A stretch of DNA of 64,000 nucleotides from positions 5,022,001-5,086,000 of the forward strand of contig CM060731.1 of the NCBI GenBank assembly GCA_030704615.1, read 5' to 3'. Position numbers and translations under genes: made by a program. Of the stretch, positions 1-11,813 are shown one piece after another (the first letter of the stretch is position 1; each line of letters starts with the position of its first letter). This DNA is from Takakia lepidozioides (lineage: Eukaryota > Streptophyta > Takakiopsida > Takakiales > Takakiaceae). The notes under the pieces are model-generated. The model did no database searches. It worked only from the letters and a program-made list of their open reading frames with translations, and was not told the DNA's origin.

Positions 1-2934
1 TGGCTTCATCACTACGGAAGGACGCACAATTCCATGCACACATCTGGCACAATCATCTGCGCAGAACCAGAACTTGTGGTTCTTGGCTTCTGGTTGACCG
101 TATGGACGCATCAAACCCGTGAAAGTCGGAGCAGGAGTTCGGGCACCACCTCTGGATATATAGTGCACTTCTCAAAATAAGTTGCCCTGATCGCTGTACA
201 TTTCATACGAGACCCTGCACTTGTACATTCTATGTGCCAAACGTGGTCGGGGCATGCGGACTCAAGCACATCAATGGGGTTGTTTCTCTCCTGCACCATT
301 TCATAGGGAGTGTTTGATGCTGGAGCCTGCCGTCGTGTAGGAGGTTCCTCCATAATGGAGGTTCCGGACATGGGGCTGTCATGCAGGGGAACACGAGGCT
401 TCGAGAAGTTATCACGGTCTGCTCTGTGCCAATCGGATTCCGAACCAAGTGGAGTGTTCAATTTCCTCTTACAGGAGCCGAATCTCTCCTCCCCTTCAAG
501 ATGTGGAACTCTGGAAACAAGTGGCGTTCCCTGGGCATACATGCTCACCGCCTCGTGCTATCTTGATTGGATCCCCAGATCTGTTTGCAGCACGCAACAT
601 CAACTCCAATTTGTCCTGACCCTTGCCACCAACCCCACCTCGCAAGAAATCATGGTATCAGGTTTGTTGTTGCAAGGCACGTATCAAATCATCTGTTGTT
701 GCCAAATACAAATCCCGACCTCGTTTCCCAGACTACTGCAACCATGCGTTGTGCACAATTTCTGCCAAATTGCAAGATGGCATGTCCGCCATTTCCTCAA
801 TGGACATGTTGTGCAAAGTGGAGAACCACACTTCAAAACAGTGAACAGGAAACAACATAAAGAAAGCGAGGAGACAATAAAATGAAAAATAAATGTATGA
901 ATAAAACAAGAAATATAAGCCTCGTACCACTGCCATGGCTGCTCCCCACTGTCTGTACCGGAAGTGCCAAAACACCAGCCAATCTTCCAATGCTCTCATA
1001 CTCTCAAGTGATGCAGCTCCAGAAGAGAACCACCAGGCACGAATTGTCTGGAACAAAGTGTCCGCCTCCTTCATTGTTCTAGCATCTTTGTACTCTTTGC
1101 ACAATTTACGGTGCTGAGTCTGCATCTCTGGTTTGATGTCCGACTTTGTATGTTTTTCCAGATATTGTGTCCAATGGAATAGACATGTACGCTCTCTTCC
1201 TCGCATTGGCACTTTTGGGTCGCCCGATCCGAAGACAATACGAACAGCATTGAAATTTGCTTGAGCATTATCCGCCATAAAACCTGTGAAATTTGGAAAT
1301 GGCAGCCCATGACACCTATCAAGGAATTCCACATGAGCTTCTGGGATTCCGTATCATCGGATTGCATGTCACAAACTGCAATTGTCATAACTCGTTGGTA
1401 CACTGGATCGTAGACATGACAAGCCATTGTCGTCAAATCCTTCACTCGTTTCACATGATCAAACATAAGAAAACAGTTCTACAAGTCCCCAGTCTTCTGC
1501 ATCCGCTTCACGAGGCTAACCCCACTGCCCTCCCCAATAGTCGACATTTTGAAAAGAAAAACTTTGATGGCACCTTGACCTGGGAATACATTGTCTTGAA
1601 TGTAGTCGTACTTGCTCACTCGTTTCAACTCCAAAATGTTGTCTATGTAGCCTCTGATACCAGAGCCCATTCTTAATGCATTGATCTGATGCCGAATGTT
1701 AGGTGAAGAAATGATCCATGACCAGGTCCAATGCTGCACCGTCAAGTTTAGTCCCCACAAAATCCCTTTCACTCAAAATATGGTTTTCCAAGAAGGACTT
1801 GCTTGCGCCAAGAGCAATTGCAGATGTTGTTGCGAATGGGTTTCTCCTGTACTCATGTTTAATCAACCTCGATACTGTCTCAACACTCTCCCTGTAATCC
1901 CCCTTCAAGACAGGATGGTTATGGAATCCGAAATGCACACAAGCTCTTGTCATTATTTTCAAACGGTGAACAACATAGTACATTCTTGCTCCGCATAGCG
2001 CCAAGCAGGATGGCACAAGTTTGCAGAATTTGCAGACGAAAGTGTTTGCCGGTGGTGGGGCAGTCCCAGGCTAAAACGGATTTTCCGCCAGACCCTCCCA
2101 TTCGCTTTGATTATGAACCCCAGACTGAAGAAAGTGTCTACAATTCAAATTATCACACCTAAGGTGTCCATTGCAAACTGATCTCCTGAAAACAAGCTTG
2201 TCATCATTTTGAATATTGGATGTTTTTGTTCTGCACCACGGGTGCCCGTCGTGTTTCTTGTCCATTCCATGCATCATGATTGTTACACCTCCAACTCGCG
2301 GAGGAGGAGGCAGCTCAAATAGGATATTGCCATCAAAAGTCTCTGGCAAGAACTTCACAAGCACCTGCTTCAAAGATTCCCAATCAATTCCTCGCAACTC
2401 ACTTTTGAATCCAGCCATTCCTCCCATCGCCCGTAGTTTTGGAATGACACTACAAATCTTTTCTTCATCCGCTTCTCCAACTACAGTAGGAAGGACTGGA
2501 TTTGGAATTTCACTTATGTCATCATCGCACGAATCCGAAAGCTCAACGATTGGAGTGGAGGACGTCTGTTCTTTTTAAACCACCACCTCCCTCTTGTCTA
2601 CAACGACCGAAGCAGCAGTCCCGGGCGTCACATATGATCCAATAGACTTTCGCCGAGGCTCTCCAAGTACTCTGTAACAACCAGGGCACACTCTCCACTG
2701 GCTAACATGAGCCGTCTCATCACGGTTTTGGAAAGAGTATTTCAACAACTTCCCTTTCAAATCATACACCTCTTTCTCCAAAAAGATGGAGCCATTTTGA
2801 AGCTGAAAATGGGTAGCCAAGACGTGTTCCAGAACAATTGCAAATCCATTGTCAAGGACTTCCTGGGAGAACAGCACTGGTTTGTCATCAGAGAAGAACT
2901 TTGCTTCAGAGGAAGCCATCTTCCTTCCTCGCAT
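1..2934 (-). pseudogene. Degenerate MULE-type transposase gene with FLYWCH/WRKY-like zinc motifs
   Basis: Read on the minus strand, one frame runs from 2934 to about 2071, broken only by TAA at 2575-2577. It contains a CPGC motif and a cysteine-rich block (HPWC...CNGHLRCDNLNC). The homology then changes frame several times, near 2040, 1720, 1470, 1330 and 150. Later blocks are CVHFGFHNHP (about 1910-1945), DLTTMACHVYDP and MTIAVCDMQSDDTESQ (about 1340-1440), GFMADNAQANF (about 1250-1285) and CLFHWTQYL (about 1165-1190). The order of zinc finger, first Asp, second Asp and C-x-x-H-W fits Mutator-like transposases. The C-terminal part (EMADMPSCNLAEIVHNAWLQ, then FCADDCARC at the left edge) continues out of the window. 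With one nonsense codon and several frame changes it is probably dead; some changes could be short introns. The family call rests on motif order, not on a search. Confidence 0.6.
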
Positions 2935-3699
2935 ACGTTGATACCTTGCTATCGCAGACCTTCAGTGTAAATTTGTTGACTGAGGTCTCCAGAACACTAT
3001 TGAAGAATGAGCAGAGAATATCGTGGAGGAAGCTCAGACGACGACTGTGCATATTCTGTTATTCCTTCCAGATATGCAGCCGTCCATTTTAATTACTATT
3101 TTTTTGGGCCCTGTGGTCAGAGTATCCCTAGGAGCAATGTCGGCAGCTGTTAAACCTTTAATCATAACCTCATCAATAAACACAATAACAAGCCGACTTC
3201 CTGGAAGCATGCCACAGGATCTGAGGGTGGGATAGCAGATTAAGTAAATGCATCTTTATACTACTACCAATGATCATGCGCACCTGGAAAGTTCAAAATG
3301 TGAAACGAACGTGGGGTTGGCTAACAAGGATGAACGTGTATGATATCCCAAAATTTGTCATCAAACACTCGTTCATTTACATATATTTGTCTAAGACTGT
3401 GCGCCAAGATGTCTGAGATTCGCTGTTATTTTAAATTATTAAAACCGTTCTAATAAAGAACACGCCGTTTATTTTGGGCGACACACGTCAGACATCGATA
3501 ACTATATTGAATACGAACAGCTGTATACTAATTGCTGGCAGGTGCACTAATAAGGGAATGAATATGTGTAACGGTCACGCGAGAGGGAATCCGATGCTTC
3601 TAGAGACAAGCCACAACGTACGCAATCCCGCAAGAAATCGGGAGTCACTTTGTCTTTTTAGTTTTTGCGCTTAGAGGGAGAGTGGTAGTCAAGCTAGAG
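2935..3699. other. Intergenic stretch between two divergent element genes
   Basis: No convincing coding signal is seen on either strand. The stretch separates the minus-strand MULE remnant from the plus-strand ParB-like gene. It could hold both 5' ends, but no clear promoter motif or terminal inverted repeat could be assigned. Confidence 0.4.
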
Positions 3700-6600
3700 A
3701 TGGTTCCTTCTACAATACGAAAGAGAAGAAAGTCTCTTTATTTTACTTCCCGTAGAGAGAGACGCAAAGCAAGAGAGCAAATGACGAGGCGTCGTTTGTT
3801 GGAGAACACAGGGCCAAGGCAGCAGGTGAACGCGGAGACTGAATCACAAGAGCAGACCGAGAATGAGGCAGCGGCTGTGACACAGTCGGCGATAACAGTG
3901 CGCGTTGGAAACCAACCTGTGGATGCAGAGATGATTCGCAGGGACACTGAAGGAGGTGGAAGTCCGGGGAACGCTAAACCGGGAGAAGGTCTAGAAACAC
4001 TAGAGCAAACAAAAATTCCAGTAGATGTGAGAGGGAAGAGGAAAGCTGCAGAAGGGGATCCAATTTCAAAACCCAAGAAGACGCCAGTAAGTGTTCTCTA
4101 ACTTCCATTTCATGGTTGAAGATCTGCTAAGAGATTGAGTGCAATGTCCCAGAAAGGGATTGTCACTACCAACCATCACCATGAAACAACGGTGATTTGC
4201 TTTGTACTCCTTTGTTAAGGGTTTTCCACACAATGAGTGGGTGACTGACGGTACTGTCATTCACCGTTGTTCAGATCATACAGTCTGTCTGATTGCCTTT
4301 CAAGCAGTCCTTCCTCTTCCCTTCTCTAGCAGGAACCTGTGATTGAAGTCTACTGAAGTGCGAGCATCGTTAACGCCATTCAATTTTCCTCATGAGATTT
4401 ATGTACCTATATGCTTGAAGAGAGAGTGAGGGTCGGCATATTCAGTCATATTGTTTTGCAAAGCATTTTCTTTGTTTGAGGCTGAACAGATAGAGAAGCT
4501 GAAAGGCGGTACCGCCAATCAAAGATTTGGAGACCATACTGTAGATTCAGGTAGAATATCGATTGGAAAGTACTCTCGACATAGACAAGAATCAATGAAT
4601 GCTTGCGACGTTCATCACAATGGAGTCTATGTGAATTATCTGCACTTATTGTCAGCCCTAAACTATACTGAGTGTCAATGCCGCCAATCAGTTACACATA
4701 TCTATGGTCAATGCACAATACCGATGCGATAGGTCCCACTGTTTTGTGATTGTCGTTAACATCGTTCGCTAATGCTCAAAACTGTTCTGTTCATGTTTCC
4801 CTAGAATCATAGTGTTTTGTTTTGCATTCGTTTGGATCAGCTTTGCTTGTGTAGTTGGTTCTGAATTTCTCTGACACCGTTCATTGTGAGTTGAGACGAG
4901 ACAGAGTGATGGTCGTTACCGCCGTTCACTATCTGCACATTACTCACAGTCAGATTTGAATGGCATCGTGCAGAAAACTGTGAAGTCCAAGTCTACAGGA
5001 ATAGAGGGGAAAAGATCTAGAGATGGGGACGAGTCTGGAAAAAACTCAGAGAATAGCGATGAAGCAGATGAATCTGAAGTGCACTACCTTGACAATGTGA
5101 AAGAACTCATATCATTCCAGAAGGTAAACTCTCAGGAGGTTATAAAGGACATGCTCGTATCTGGAGGGCGTCTGGACATCCCTCTATGCCGGATGATATC
5201 TATGCATGTTGTGCGTCCACCTCTTTCCCATGACATAACAAAATTGGAGAGTGATTTCGTGCATGGATACAGACTTGGTGCACAAGTTTTTTATGTGTCA
5301 CTGACGGATACAAATGGGAAAAGCACATTAGTGTCTCCAGAGATCAGAGATGCCTAGGATGAGTGCTGGAAGGATGATAATGAGGAGTTCAAGCTGGGCC
5401 TCATGATGGGAAAGAACACCCAGCAATTCTACAACCACATGTTCTACGTCTGGGACGGCAACCACCGATTGCTGGCATGGATGGGATACATTCAGAAACA
5501 TCATGCGAAAGACAAAGACAAGCATGTTGCTGTGGAGGCAATGGTTTTGGATCCTGGAAACGACATCGCTAGGCTTCTTACAACTATGCACGACGTGAAC
5601 AAGTAAGTCATCCTAGAAACTCCATTCCCTCTTTAGTGTCTTGTTAATCCCACAAAAAAAACAGTGTTAACGAATGCATTGTTTCCAATGTTTTTGCAGA
5701 TCGACAGAGAAATCGCATGTGATAACAAGCTTGGTCCACACACTGTTCCGAATTCAGAGGATTGGACTGATGAAGCTGGATGATTTTCGCACAGTACTCC
5801 ACCCCAATATAATCAAGAAGTACGAAACAGGAAGAGCTGCAGGCACTTGGTATTCTTTGACTCGAGAGACGTTTCTGGAGTACATATATGCGGTAAGCCC
5901 GAGCCTGTACTCAGTTGACTTTTAGAATACATGTTTGTAGTTCGTTCGGTGCTAATCCCTATTTTAATCAATGCAGCAAGAACTGGCAGAGGCAGCTGAG
6001 AAGGGAAAATCCGAATATTACCGCACTACACCAGAGGAACTACATCAAAGGGTGTGGAAGCAGCAATAAAGAAGGAGTTTGAAATGCACAGAACCAAATT
6101 GATGTCCGCCTTTGGAAAGCACCTTAGAATAGTAGATCCTGGACTTGGTGCTGAGTTCCTTCAGCAGATCAAATCTCACTATGACAAGCATGTGCATCCG
6201 GAGATGCAGCAGGAGAAATTGCACCGACTGGCCATATCCATGGTCGACCCCCAAACGAAAATAAGATGGCTGGAGATATGGAACTCAGATCAGACAGTAA
6301 AGGACTTGAATCAGTTCCCAAAGAGCACCATACAGCCTGGCACAAAGGTGGAAAGAATCAGTGATTTGGTGTTTGATAACTGGCTACATTTTTGAGTCAG
6401 GTGTGTATTCAAATAAGCCGTTTTCTTTGCTTCAATTATGTGATGAGTATCTTATTTGCAATACTGAGAAATATACAATTTGCAGCTCGAAAAGCGCGCC
6501 GTCATTATGCTGGATCAGACTTTGAAGGACTTGAACATTTCATTTGTTTCCCCTCCCCAAATGTCATTGGAGGCATACATAAGGAAGTGGAGAGGTCTCA

Positions 6601-6712
6601 CCTGGAGATACTGTTTTTTCCGGGAGTTCTCCAAAGATGGTAACATTTTACGGTCCAATGACTTTGACAATCAAGTTGGGGGAGAGTGGGCCATGATGCG
6701 AGTTGTGTACAG
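3700..6712 (+). pseudogene. ParB-like / methyltransferase-like family, copy 1 (five exons, broken)
   Basis: The exons I assign are 3700-4086, 4974-5602, 5700-5892, 5977-6400 and 6486-6712. Junctions are GT-AG and phases agree, apart from the lesions below. Exon 1 is very basic (KRRKS, RRERRKARE). Exon 2 has an acidic linker, then PLCRMISMHVVRPPLSHDI and FYVWDGNHRLLAWMGYI. The last motif resembles the G-x-H/R-R-x-x-A core of ParB/sulfiredoxin folds. Exons 3-5 are helical and charged, with no family I recognise. Lesions compared with the copy at 60399-64000 are a TAG at 5355-5357 where the other copy has TGG, a 4-nt deletion near 6042, and a deletion with TGA near 6390. The first intron (4087-4973) and the one after exon 5 carry palindromes. 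The last exons are missing: similarity stops near 7610. The ParB assignment is an inference from the motif. Confidence 0.6.
4241..4930. repeat. Imperfect palindromes in intron 1 of ParB-like copy 1
   Basis: Dyads seen by hand are at 4241-4264 (centre GTAC), 4361-4382 (centre CGTTAACG), 4500-4521 (TGA, then perfect GGCGGTACCGCC, then TCA), 4667-4692 (ACTGA...TCAGT arms), 4746-4769 (centre GTTAAC) and 4905-4930 (AGTGA...TCACT arms). Pairing is 8-11 of 11-13 positions. Four of these have counterparts at the same relative place in the matching intron at 60521-60962. They are related in sequence to the stronger array at 6794-7562. Confidence 0.7.
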
Positions 6713-6793
6713 GTGCAATATCATACTGGAAACTCTACTGCACTTTTTGGGAAATAATTAGGCTTGATTATTATTGTAATCATAGATCCAAAT

Positions 6794-7562
6794 TGAATGT
6801 AGTTGACGACATTCACTTCTTTGTCTGAGTCATTCTTAAGCGAGAATTTGAATTCACCTGTTTTAGGAGCTTAGGTGTATGTATAGTGTCCCTGATTGGA
6901 ATTTTATGAATGGCATTGACGACATTCACATCCAGAGTTGTTAAGAGGTCCTCAGAGTTATGTAAGTTTTTAATGTCCATAGAGTTTACAGTGAGGGTTC
7001 CTCACTCCAGTTTGCTGAATGTCAATGCCGACATTCAGTTTATCTGCAACGCTTTTGCCTCTTGTGAGAAATCTTGTGGCTTGATTAGCTATGTAATCAG
7101 AGATCCAAAGTGAATGTCGTTGACGACATTCACTTCTATGTCTGTGTCATTCACCAGCGACAATTTGAATTTATTTGGATTATGAGCTTAGGGTGTATTT
7201 ATAGGTTCCTTGATCGGAATTTTGTGAATGGCGTTGATGACATTCACATCCAGTGTTATTATGAGGTCCGCAGTGTTATGTACGTTTTGAATGTCCATTG
7301 AGTTTTTAGGAAGGGTTCCTTACTCGAGTTTTGAATGTCGTTGCCGACATTCAGTTTCCATCCAATGATTTTGCCTCTTTTGAGAAATCATTAGGCTTGA
7401 TTAGCAGTGTATTCACAAATCCAAAGTGAATGTCGTTGACGACATTCACTTCTATGTCTGTATCATTCCAAAGCGAGAGTTTGCATTCACGTGGATTATG
7501 AACTTAGGGTGTATTTGCAGTATCATTGAATGGAATTTTCTGAATCGCGTTGACGACATTCA
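6794..7562. repeat. Array of eight near-perfect palindromes, 316-318 bp higher-order repeat
   Basis: Sites are at 6794-6815, 6907-6928, 7015-7038, 7110-7133, 7224-7247, 7332-7353, 7426-7449 and 7541-7562. The best sites read GAATGTCGTTGACGACATTC, extended to 24 nt by GT/AC. Starts are 95-114 bp apart. Three flavours alternate: A with centre GTCGTTGACGAC, B with GGCGTTGATGAC-type centres and C with GTCAATGCCGAC-type centres. Each flavour recurs after 316-318 bp together with its flanks. The array lies where the intron after exon 5 of copy 1 should be. Confidence 0.9.
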
Positions 7563-7605
7563 TATCCAGAGCTGTCGCGTGGTCATGAGAGCTCCTTAGA
7601 ATAGA

Positions 7606-7880
7606 GCTGCAGAGAACATTGAAACTCATCATGAAAGCACAAGCAGAAGGGAGAAGACATACCAGCTGACCAGGGAAACCCCCTTTCACAAGGTAGAGGT
7701 TGTTCACACAATTCCATGTGCGCAAAACTTCAAACCCAGAAGACTTCAGGTATGATGCCAATGCCCGACGACTATCTTTGTCATATGACTGAAAAAGCAG
7801 AAGTGTCCCTACATTAGAGAGGAAATTTGAGTTATAGAGCAGTGGTTGCTGCTCCCCTCACATGAGTGAAGGATGTTCGG
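7606..7880 (-). pseudogene. Inverted fragment of the methyltransferase-like exon (copy 5)
   Basis: On the minus strand, from about 7845 down to 7660, the frame reads LYNSNFLSNVGTLLLF, then DSRRALASYLKSSGF, EVLRTWNCVNNLYL and VKGGFPGQL, followed by a GTATGT donor. The same exon, more decayed, occurs in the minus-strand copy at 36780-37770 (YYNSRYL, GALLLIHGND, IIKTWNRVNNLSL). A strand, helix, strand order of this kind follows motif IV in amino-methyltransferases. The fragment is truncated at about 7606, where the oppositely oriented palindrome intron of copy 1 begins. It is therefore a tail-to-tail junction of two partial copies. Confidence 0.5.
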
Positions 7881-7889
7881 CACAGGAAA

Positions 7890-10320
7890 ACCTAGAAAGG
7901 CCTGTGACCTTTTTAGCATTAGGATTAGCATCTGTTGGTCCGTCTATTACCAGAGTGTGGTCCTCTGAGGTTCAGAAAGTATCCAATTTTTTAAATGTCT
8001 CACCATGAACTATGCGATCCTGCGAGTCATGAAGATAGTTACCAGAGTGTGCTCCTCTGAGGTTCAGAATGTATCCAATCTTTTCCGTTGACGCGGGAGC
8101 TGCTCTTTAGCCCTCCCAGGTGCTTCCTGTTTAGGGGCATCTAGGCCCGTCCGAGCTCGAGTCGAGGCCCTAGCATTTAGAACCAAAGTCCTTCCAAGGC
8201 TATGTTAGAATAGGATTATCAAATTGCACCGCGCATATCTCTCTTGCATCATCTAGGGGCTTCGAACCCAATCCGGTGGGGGAGAATGGCGGTTTTAAAG
8301 TATTTTTTATCTGGGAACTCCAACTCTCTCCGAAGAGGGCGAGTCGGGTGGTTTTGAAGTATTTTTTGGCTTTTCATTTTTATTTTTCCCTCCTCTCTCC
8401 CGAAAGAATTGAACTCTCTCCGAAGAGGGAGAACCGAAGGGAAATTACTCTTTATCTTTTTCATGTCACTTAAGAGAGTCGTTGACTCCAAGGGATATCA
8501 GTGATACCGTAGTAAGGGGATTGTGCGAACCAGAGATTCTGAGTTCTTTTACACTCAGGGCGAGTGGTCCCCATTGGTCGTCATATATGTAGATGCATAT
8601 ATTGGTACATATTTCTTTTCAGATCGTTTTTGATCTTAAAGCAGACAGTTAAGGCATTGTACTGCCAAAACAGGGCAGTTTGTGAGTTATCTGGGAATCG
8701 CTGGTAAAGCACGTAGGAATTTAGATTATGTCTGAGACAACCATGGAGGAGCTCTGGCGTCAAAATGGCCGTAGGGAGCTGCATCGACAACGAGTTAGGC
8801 TGTCAATTCGGTACCAGTAACGACAACATGCACATGTTCGAAACAATACATGGCGACTGTTCCAGTCCCGGATTGTGATCTCTCTATTCTCCCGCCTTTC
8901 AAGTCCAGTAGGAGCACGCGGCGAGGAGTCTTGGCAATTGGAGGAAACAATCTGTACAACGATGAAATATCACGACAAAGCAAGTACTGCATCGGAGCAA
9001 ACGATGGGTGAAGGAGCTTCCCGACAAAGTTTTGAACTCCTCAGCGATGCAAAGTGTGTAGGAGGAAACTCCAGATGATCTGTGACCCAGTGGCAGGGCC
9101 AAAGACCCCCTGGGGGCACCACCAGTATTTTTACTGCCTATATGGCGAAACCATGGAAACCAACCAAAGGTGTGGCTTTTCTTCTCCGATTCCCTTGAGA
9201 TTTTGTGGGCAGCTACGGTCCATCTAATTATAATTTGTCACCAAGTTTGAGGATTTTTGGAGGTGATGAGAGACAACATCAAATTATCACGCCGGAGGCA
9301 GTTGCGAAAGGCGATTAAATGGAATTCTAGTTCATTCAATGATGAAATCTGGAAATTCGACCTGCAAGCTGGAGGGATGAAAAGACAACCTAGCGCCAAC
9401 TGGTCATCCATTGGATGGATGAAAAACCAGATTATCATTAACACCAAGGTTTTCCATCCGTGGTTATTATTCTATGGTGTTCTATCGTTTTTTAATTATA
9501 GATTAATGTAGGAAATCATAGTTTAAGACTATCCTTCACTAGTTTAAGAGGCCCCAAAAACACAATAAAAGAAGAGCAGGCTCCTCTTGTTCTTCAATCT
9601 AGTCTCATTTCCTTGTTTTGGCCTTTTGCTTGTGTAGTTAGTTTTGAGCTTGGGGGAGCTAGTTCCTAGAGAGTTGAGCTTGTGGCTCTCTAGTATTAGA
9701 AGCAAGCATGTTGAGAGCATGATAGTCCTAGTTCAAGGCCGTGTGGCCATTTGAGGCAAGAAGTAGAGGGCGCTCCATGAAGTGGGAGACTTGAGGACGA
9801 GTAGGAGTGCCGGAGGAGGACCAAGCTTGAGTACCATTCTACCGAGCGATTTAGTGCATCCCAAGCACCACTTGTTTCAGAGGATGACTTACCATACATT
9901 CTTGACCTTTGAATTCATTCATTTCATTTGTTGTTCAAGCTTTGTCCAAGGAAATGACCTTATAAGCATTGTTTGCTAAAAATCTATAAAACTAACCATC
10001 TTTCAAAGATAATGTGTGTGCATCTCTATGTACATGTGTGAAGAGCACAGGTGTGAAGCCCCAGGAGACAGGGCCATAGGAATCTAACCCAATTACGTCA
10101 GGGAAGTGAGGGTAGATGTCCATTATTATGTTTAAGGAGAGGGCGAGCTTGCATGAAGTGGCAAAGCTCTTGTCAAATTTCCCTTTCTAGCTTAGTGGCG
10201 ACGGCCATATTGCATGAGACGGCAAAGCTATTGCCAAAATTTCCATATTATTACGATCATATCTATGATTCATAAGCCCCCTGGCCATAGAGGACCATAG
10301 GAGGCGTTGCTAACTAACTT
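7890..10320. other. Gene-poor stretch with short direct repeats and possible LTR debris
   Basis: No supportable gene is seen. A 41-bp direct repeat (about two mismatches) lies at 7947-7987 and 8039-8079. ACTCTCTCCGAAGAGGG occurs twice (8322-8338 and 8411-8427). Around 9540-9700 a segment with CACAATAAAAG followed by a pyrimidine-rich stretch looks like the R/U5 part of an old LTR, without a partner that I can find. Two related stretches about 65 bp apart occur at 10145-10190 and 10205-10250. Confidence 0.4.
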
Positions 10321-10329
10321 ATAAGTGGT

Positions 10330-10760
10330 TAAGCTATTTTGTAGAGGGTTGCCAAAAAGGGCAGAGCCCAGCACTTAAGTGTTGGCGTCTTAGGCACCTT
10401 TGGGTTGGAGATCAACCAAGGAGGTCGCCTAGAATCGCCATGGAGTGGCGCATCTAACACGGGTGGCACGGCCTGCCCCCGTGGGGGGAGTTGACCCCTA
10501 GAGCATAGTACGCTCGCTGGTGCCCTGCGTGGCAGCACCAGGCGCCATAGCTGGGCCCGTGCAGGTACGACACGAGCGGCAGAGATGACAAGCCTGCCTA
10601 TTACCCGTTGGACCCGAGCCGGCAGCGGGCCAGCCATGCCGCGCCACGTAGCGCTGGCCGCGGGGTATCAGTCTTAACCGCTGGGTAATTCGCTGGACCC
10701 CGCCAGGGACTATTGGTCCCTGGATCAGGTATTTTAAGGGGGGTTTTCTCCTTATGCCTT
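10330..10760. other. GC-rich island, possible minus-strand tRNA-derived repeat
   Basis: This patch is much richer in G+C than its surroundings. On the minus strand TACCCAGCGGTTAAGAC resembles a pol III A box, and GGGTCCAAC about 60 nt on is a weak B box. It could be an old SINE or LTR fragment. No second copy is seen in the window, so the call stays open. Confidence 0.25.
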
Positions 10761-11135
10761 TGATATCTTGTGCACTATTCATGGTATTCTTCTTGCATGA
10801 GAATAAGGGTGTGTTTTAGTGAAGGATAAGAAATGGTTGGAACCATTGGATGAAGATGACATGTTTCAACTTTGTTCTAGGCTGGTTGCCTGCATAAATT
10901 AATCGTATTATATTGGAAGTAGGTGGAAAAGGTGGGGAATGGACCCTGGGACCCACTGAATGTTTAATCATTGTTTACATACCAGGATGGCGAGCAATTG
11001 AGAAACTAATGGGCAGCAGATACATTCATCCTGGCCCGGTGATGGTTTAAGTTGCTAATGTTCAATTCCCTTGCGGACGTTCTTCTATTTCCAAAATCAT
11101 GTCCTAAACCCTAAACCATCCACAAACCTTCCCTT

Positions 11136-11331
11136 GTTCCTCGGCCGGAATGAATTTGAATGTGGGGGCGATCAAGACGGTTCAAAAAGTAAGGACATAA
11201 GCGCCTTGCAGTGCGCCATCCGTTCCGCGGAAATAGGAGGAGAGGCACGGAATTAGGGCCTGCACACGTGGATGCTTGCTGACGTGGTATGAGCCTGGCC
11301 AGGCTCACAGGCTCACGCGCAAGCATTCCCC
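11136..11331 (-). repeat. Dispersed repeat, copy 1 (inverted relative to 56635-56831)
   Basis: About 195 bp is alignable by eye to the reverse complement of 56635-56831. It ends in GCGCAAGCATTCCCC and contains GCCTGCACACGTGGATGC, GAGCCTGGCCAGGCTCA and AATGTGGGGGCGATC. A more diverged relative is seen near 47030-47130. No coding potential is visible. It may be the terminal part of a transposon family. Confidence 0.7.
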
Positions 11332-11813
11332 ATCCCTTTGCCTGGCCCCCTTGGATCTCTCCATTCTGTCCCCTCCAGTGGACCTGAGCTCTTGCTCACG
11401 GCCTCTTCTCATCCCGCTTTTTATTTTCTTCAAGGATAGCTCCACTTCGGGCTGTGTCCTGGCTGCTGACTCTGTTGCTGCTTCCACTACGTTGCTTGCT
11501 TTAAGATGCCCTCCAGCCTGTTCGATCAGTGAGGCCTTGCTTTTCATGTCTGTCTTTCTTCAAGTTCATTTGCAGTTTTTTTTTTTCAATTTCTTCTATT
11601 GAAGACATTGTTCACCCCAGTTTTGTTGACTCTCATTCTCGCCCTAACCGTGTGCCTATTTGGTTTGTGGGTTCCTTGAAAGTTTCGGCTCCATCCGGTT
11701 TCAAATGGGTGCCTTCTCCTGGCCTCTTCCTGTCAACCCCCAACTGATGTTTAAAGTGAGTCCCCTCTAGCCATCAAATCGTGATCCAATCACGGGCTTC
11801 TTCCTACTGCCTC

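Noticed and set aside
310-885. Plus-strand frame of 191 codons
   Set aside because: It lies antisense to the C-terminal part of the minus-strand transposase remnant and has no motif of its own.
6794-7562. CRISPR-like array
   Set aside because: The regularly spaced units are palindromes with repeated, not unique, spacers. The context is a plant intron and there are no cas genes.
8245-8290. B-box-like GGGTTCGAAG on the minus strand
   Set aside because: No A box at a suitable distance and no shared SINE body.
8476-8488. GAGTCGTTGACTC as a member of the palindrome family
   Set aside because: The stem is only 5 bp with a 3-nt centre, the flanks are unrelated, and it is not in an intron of the ParB-like family.
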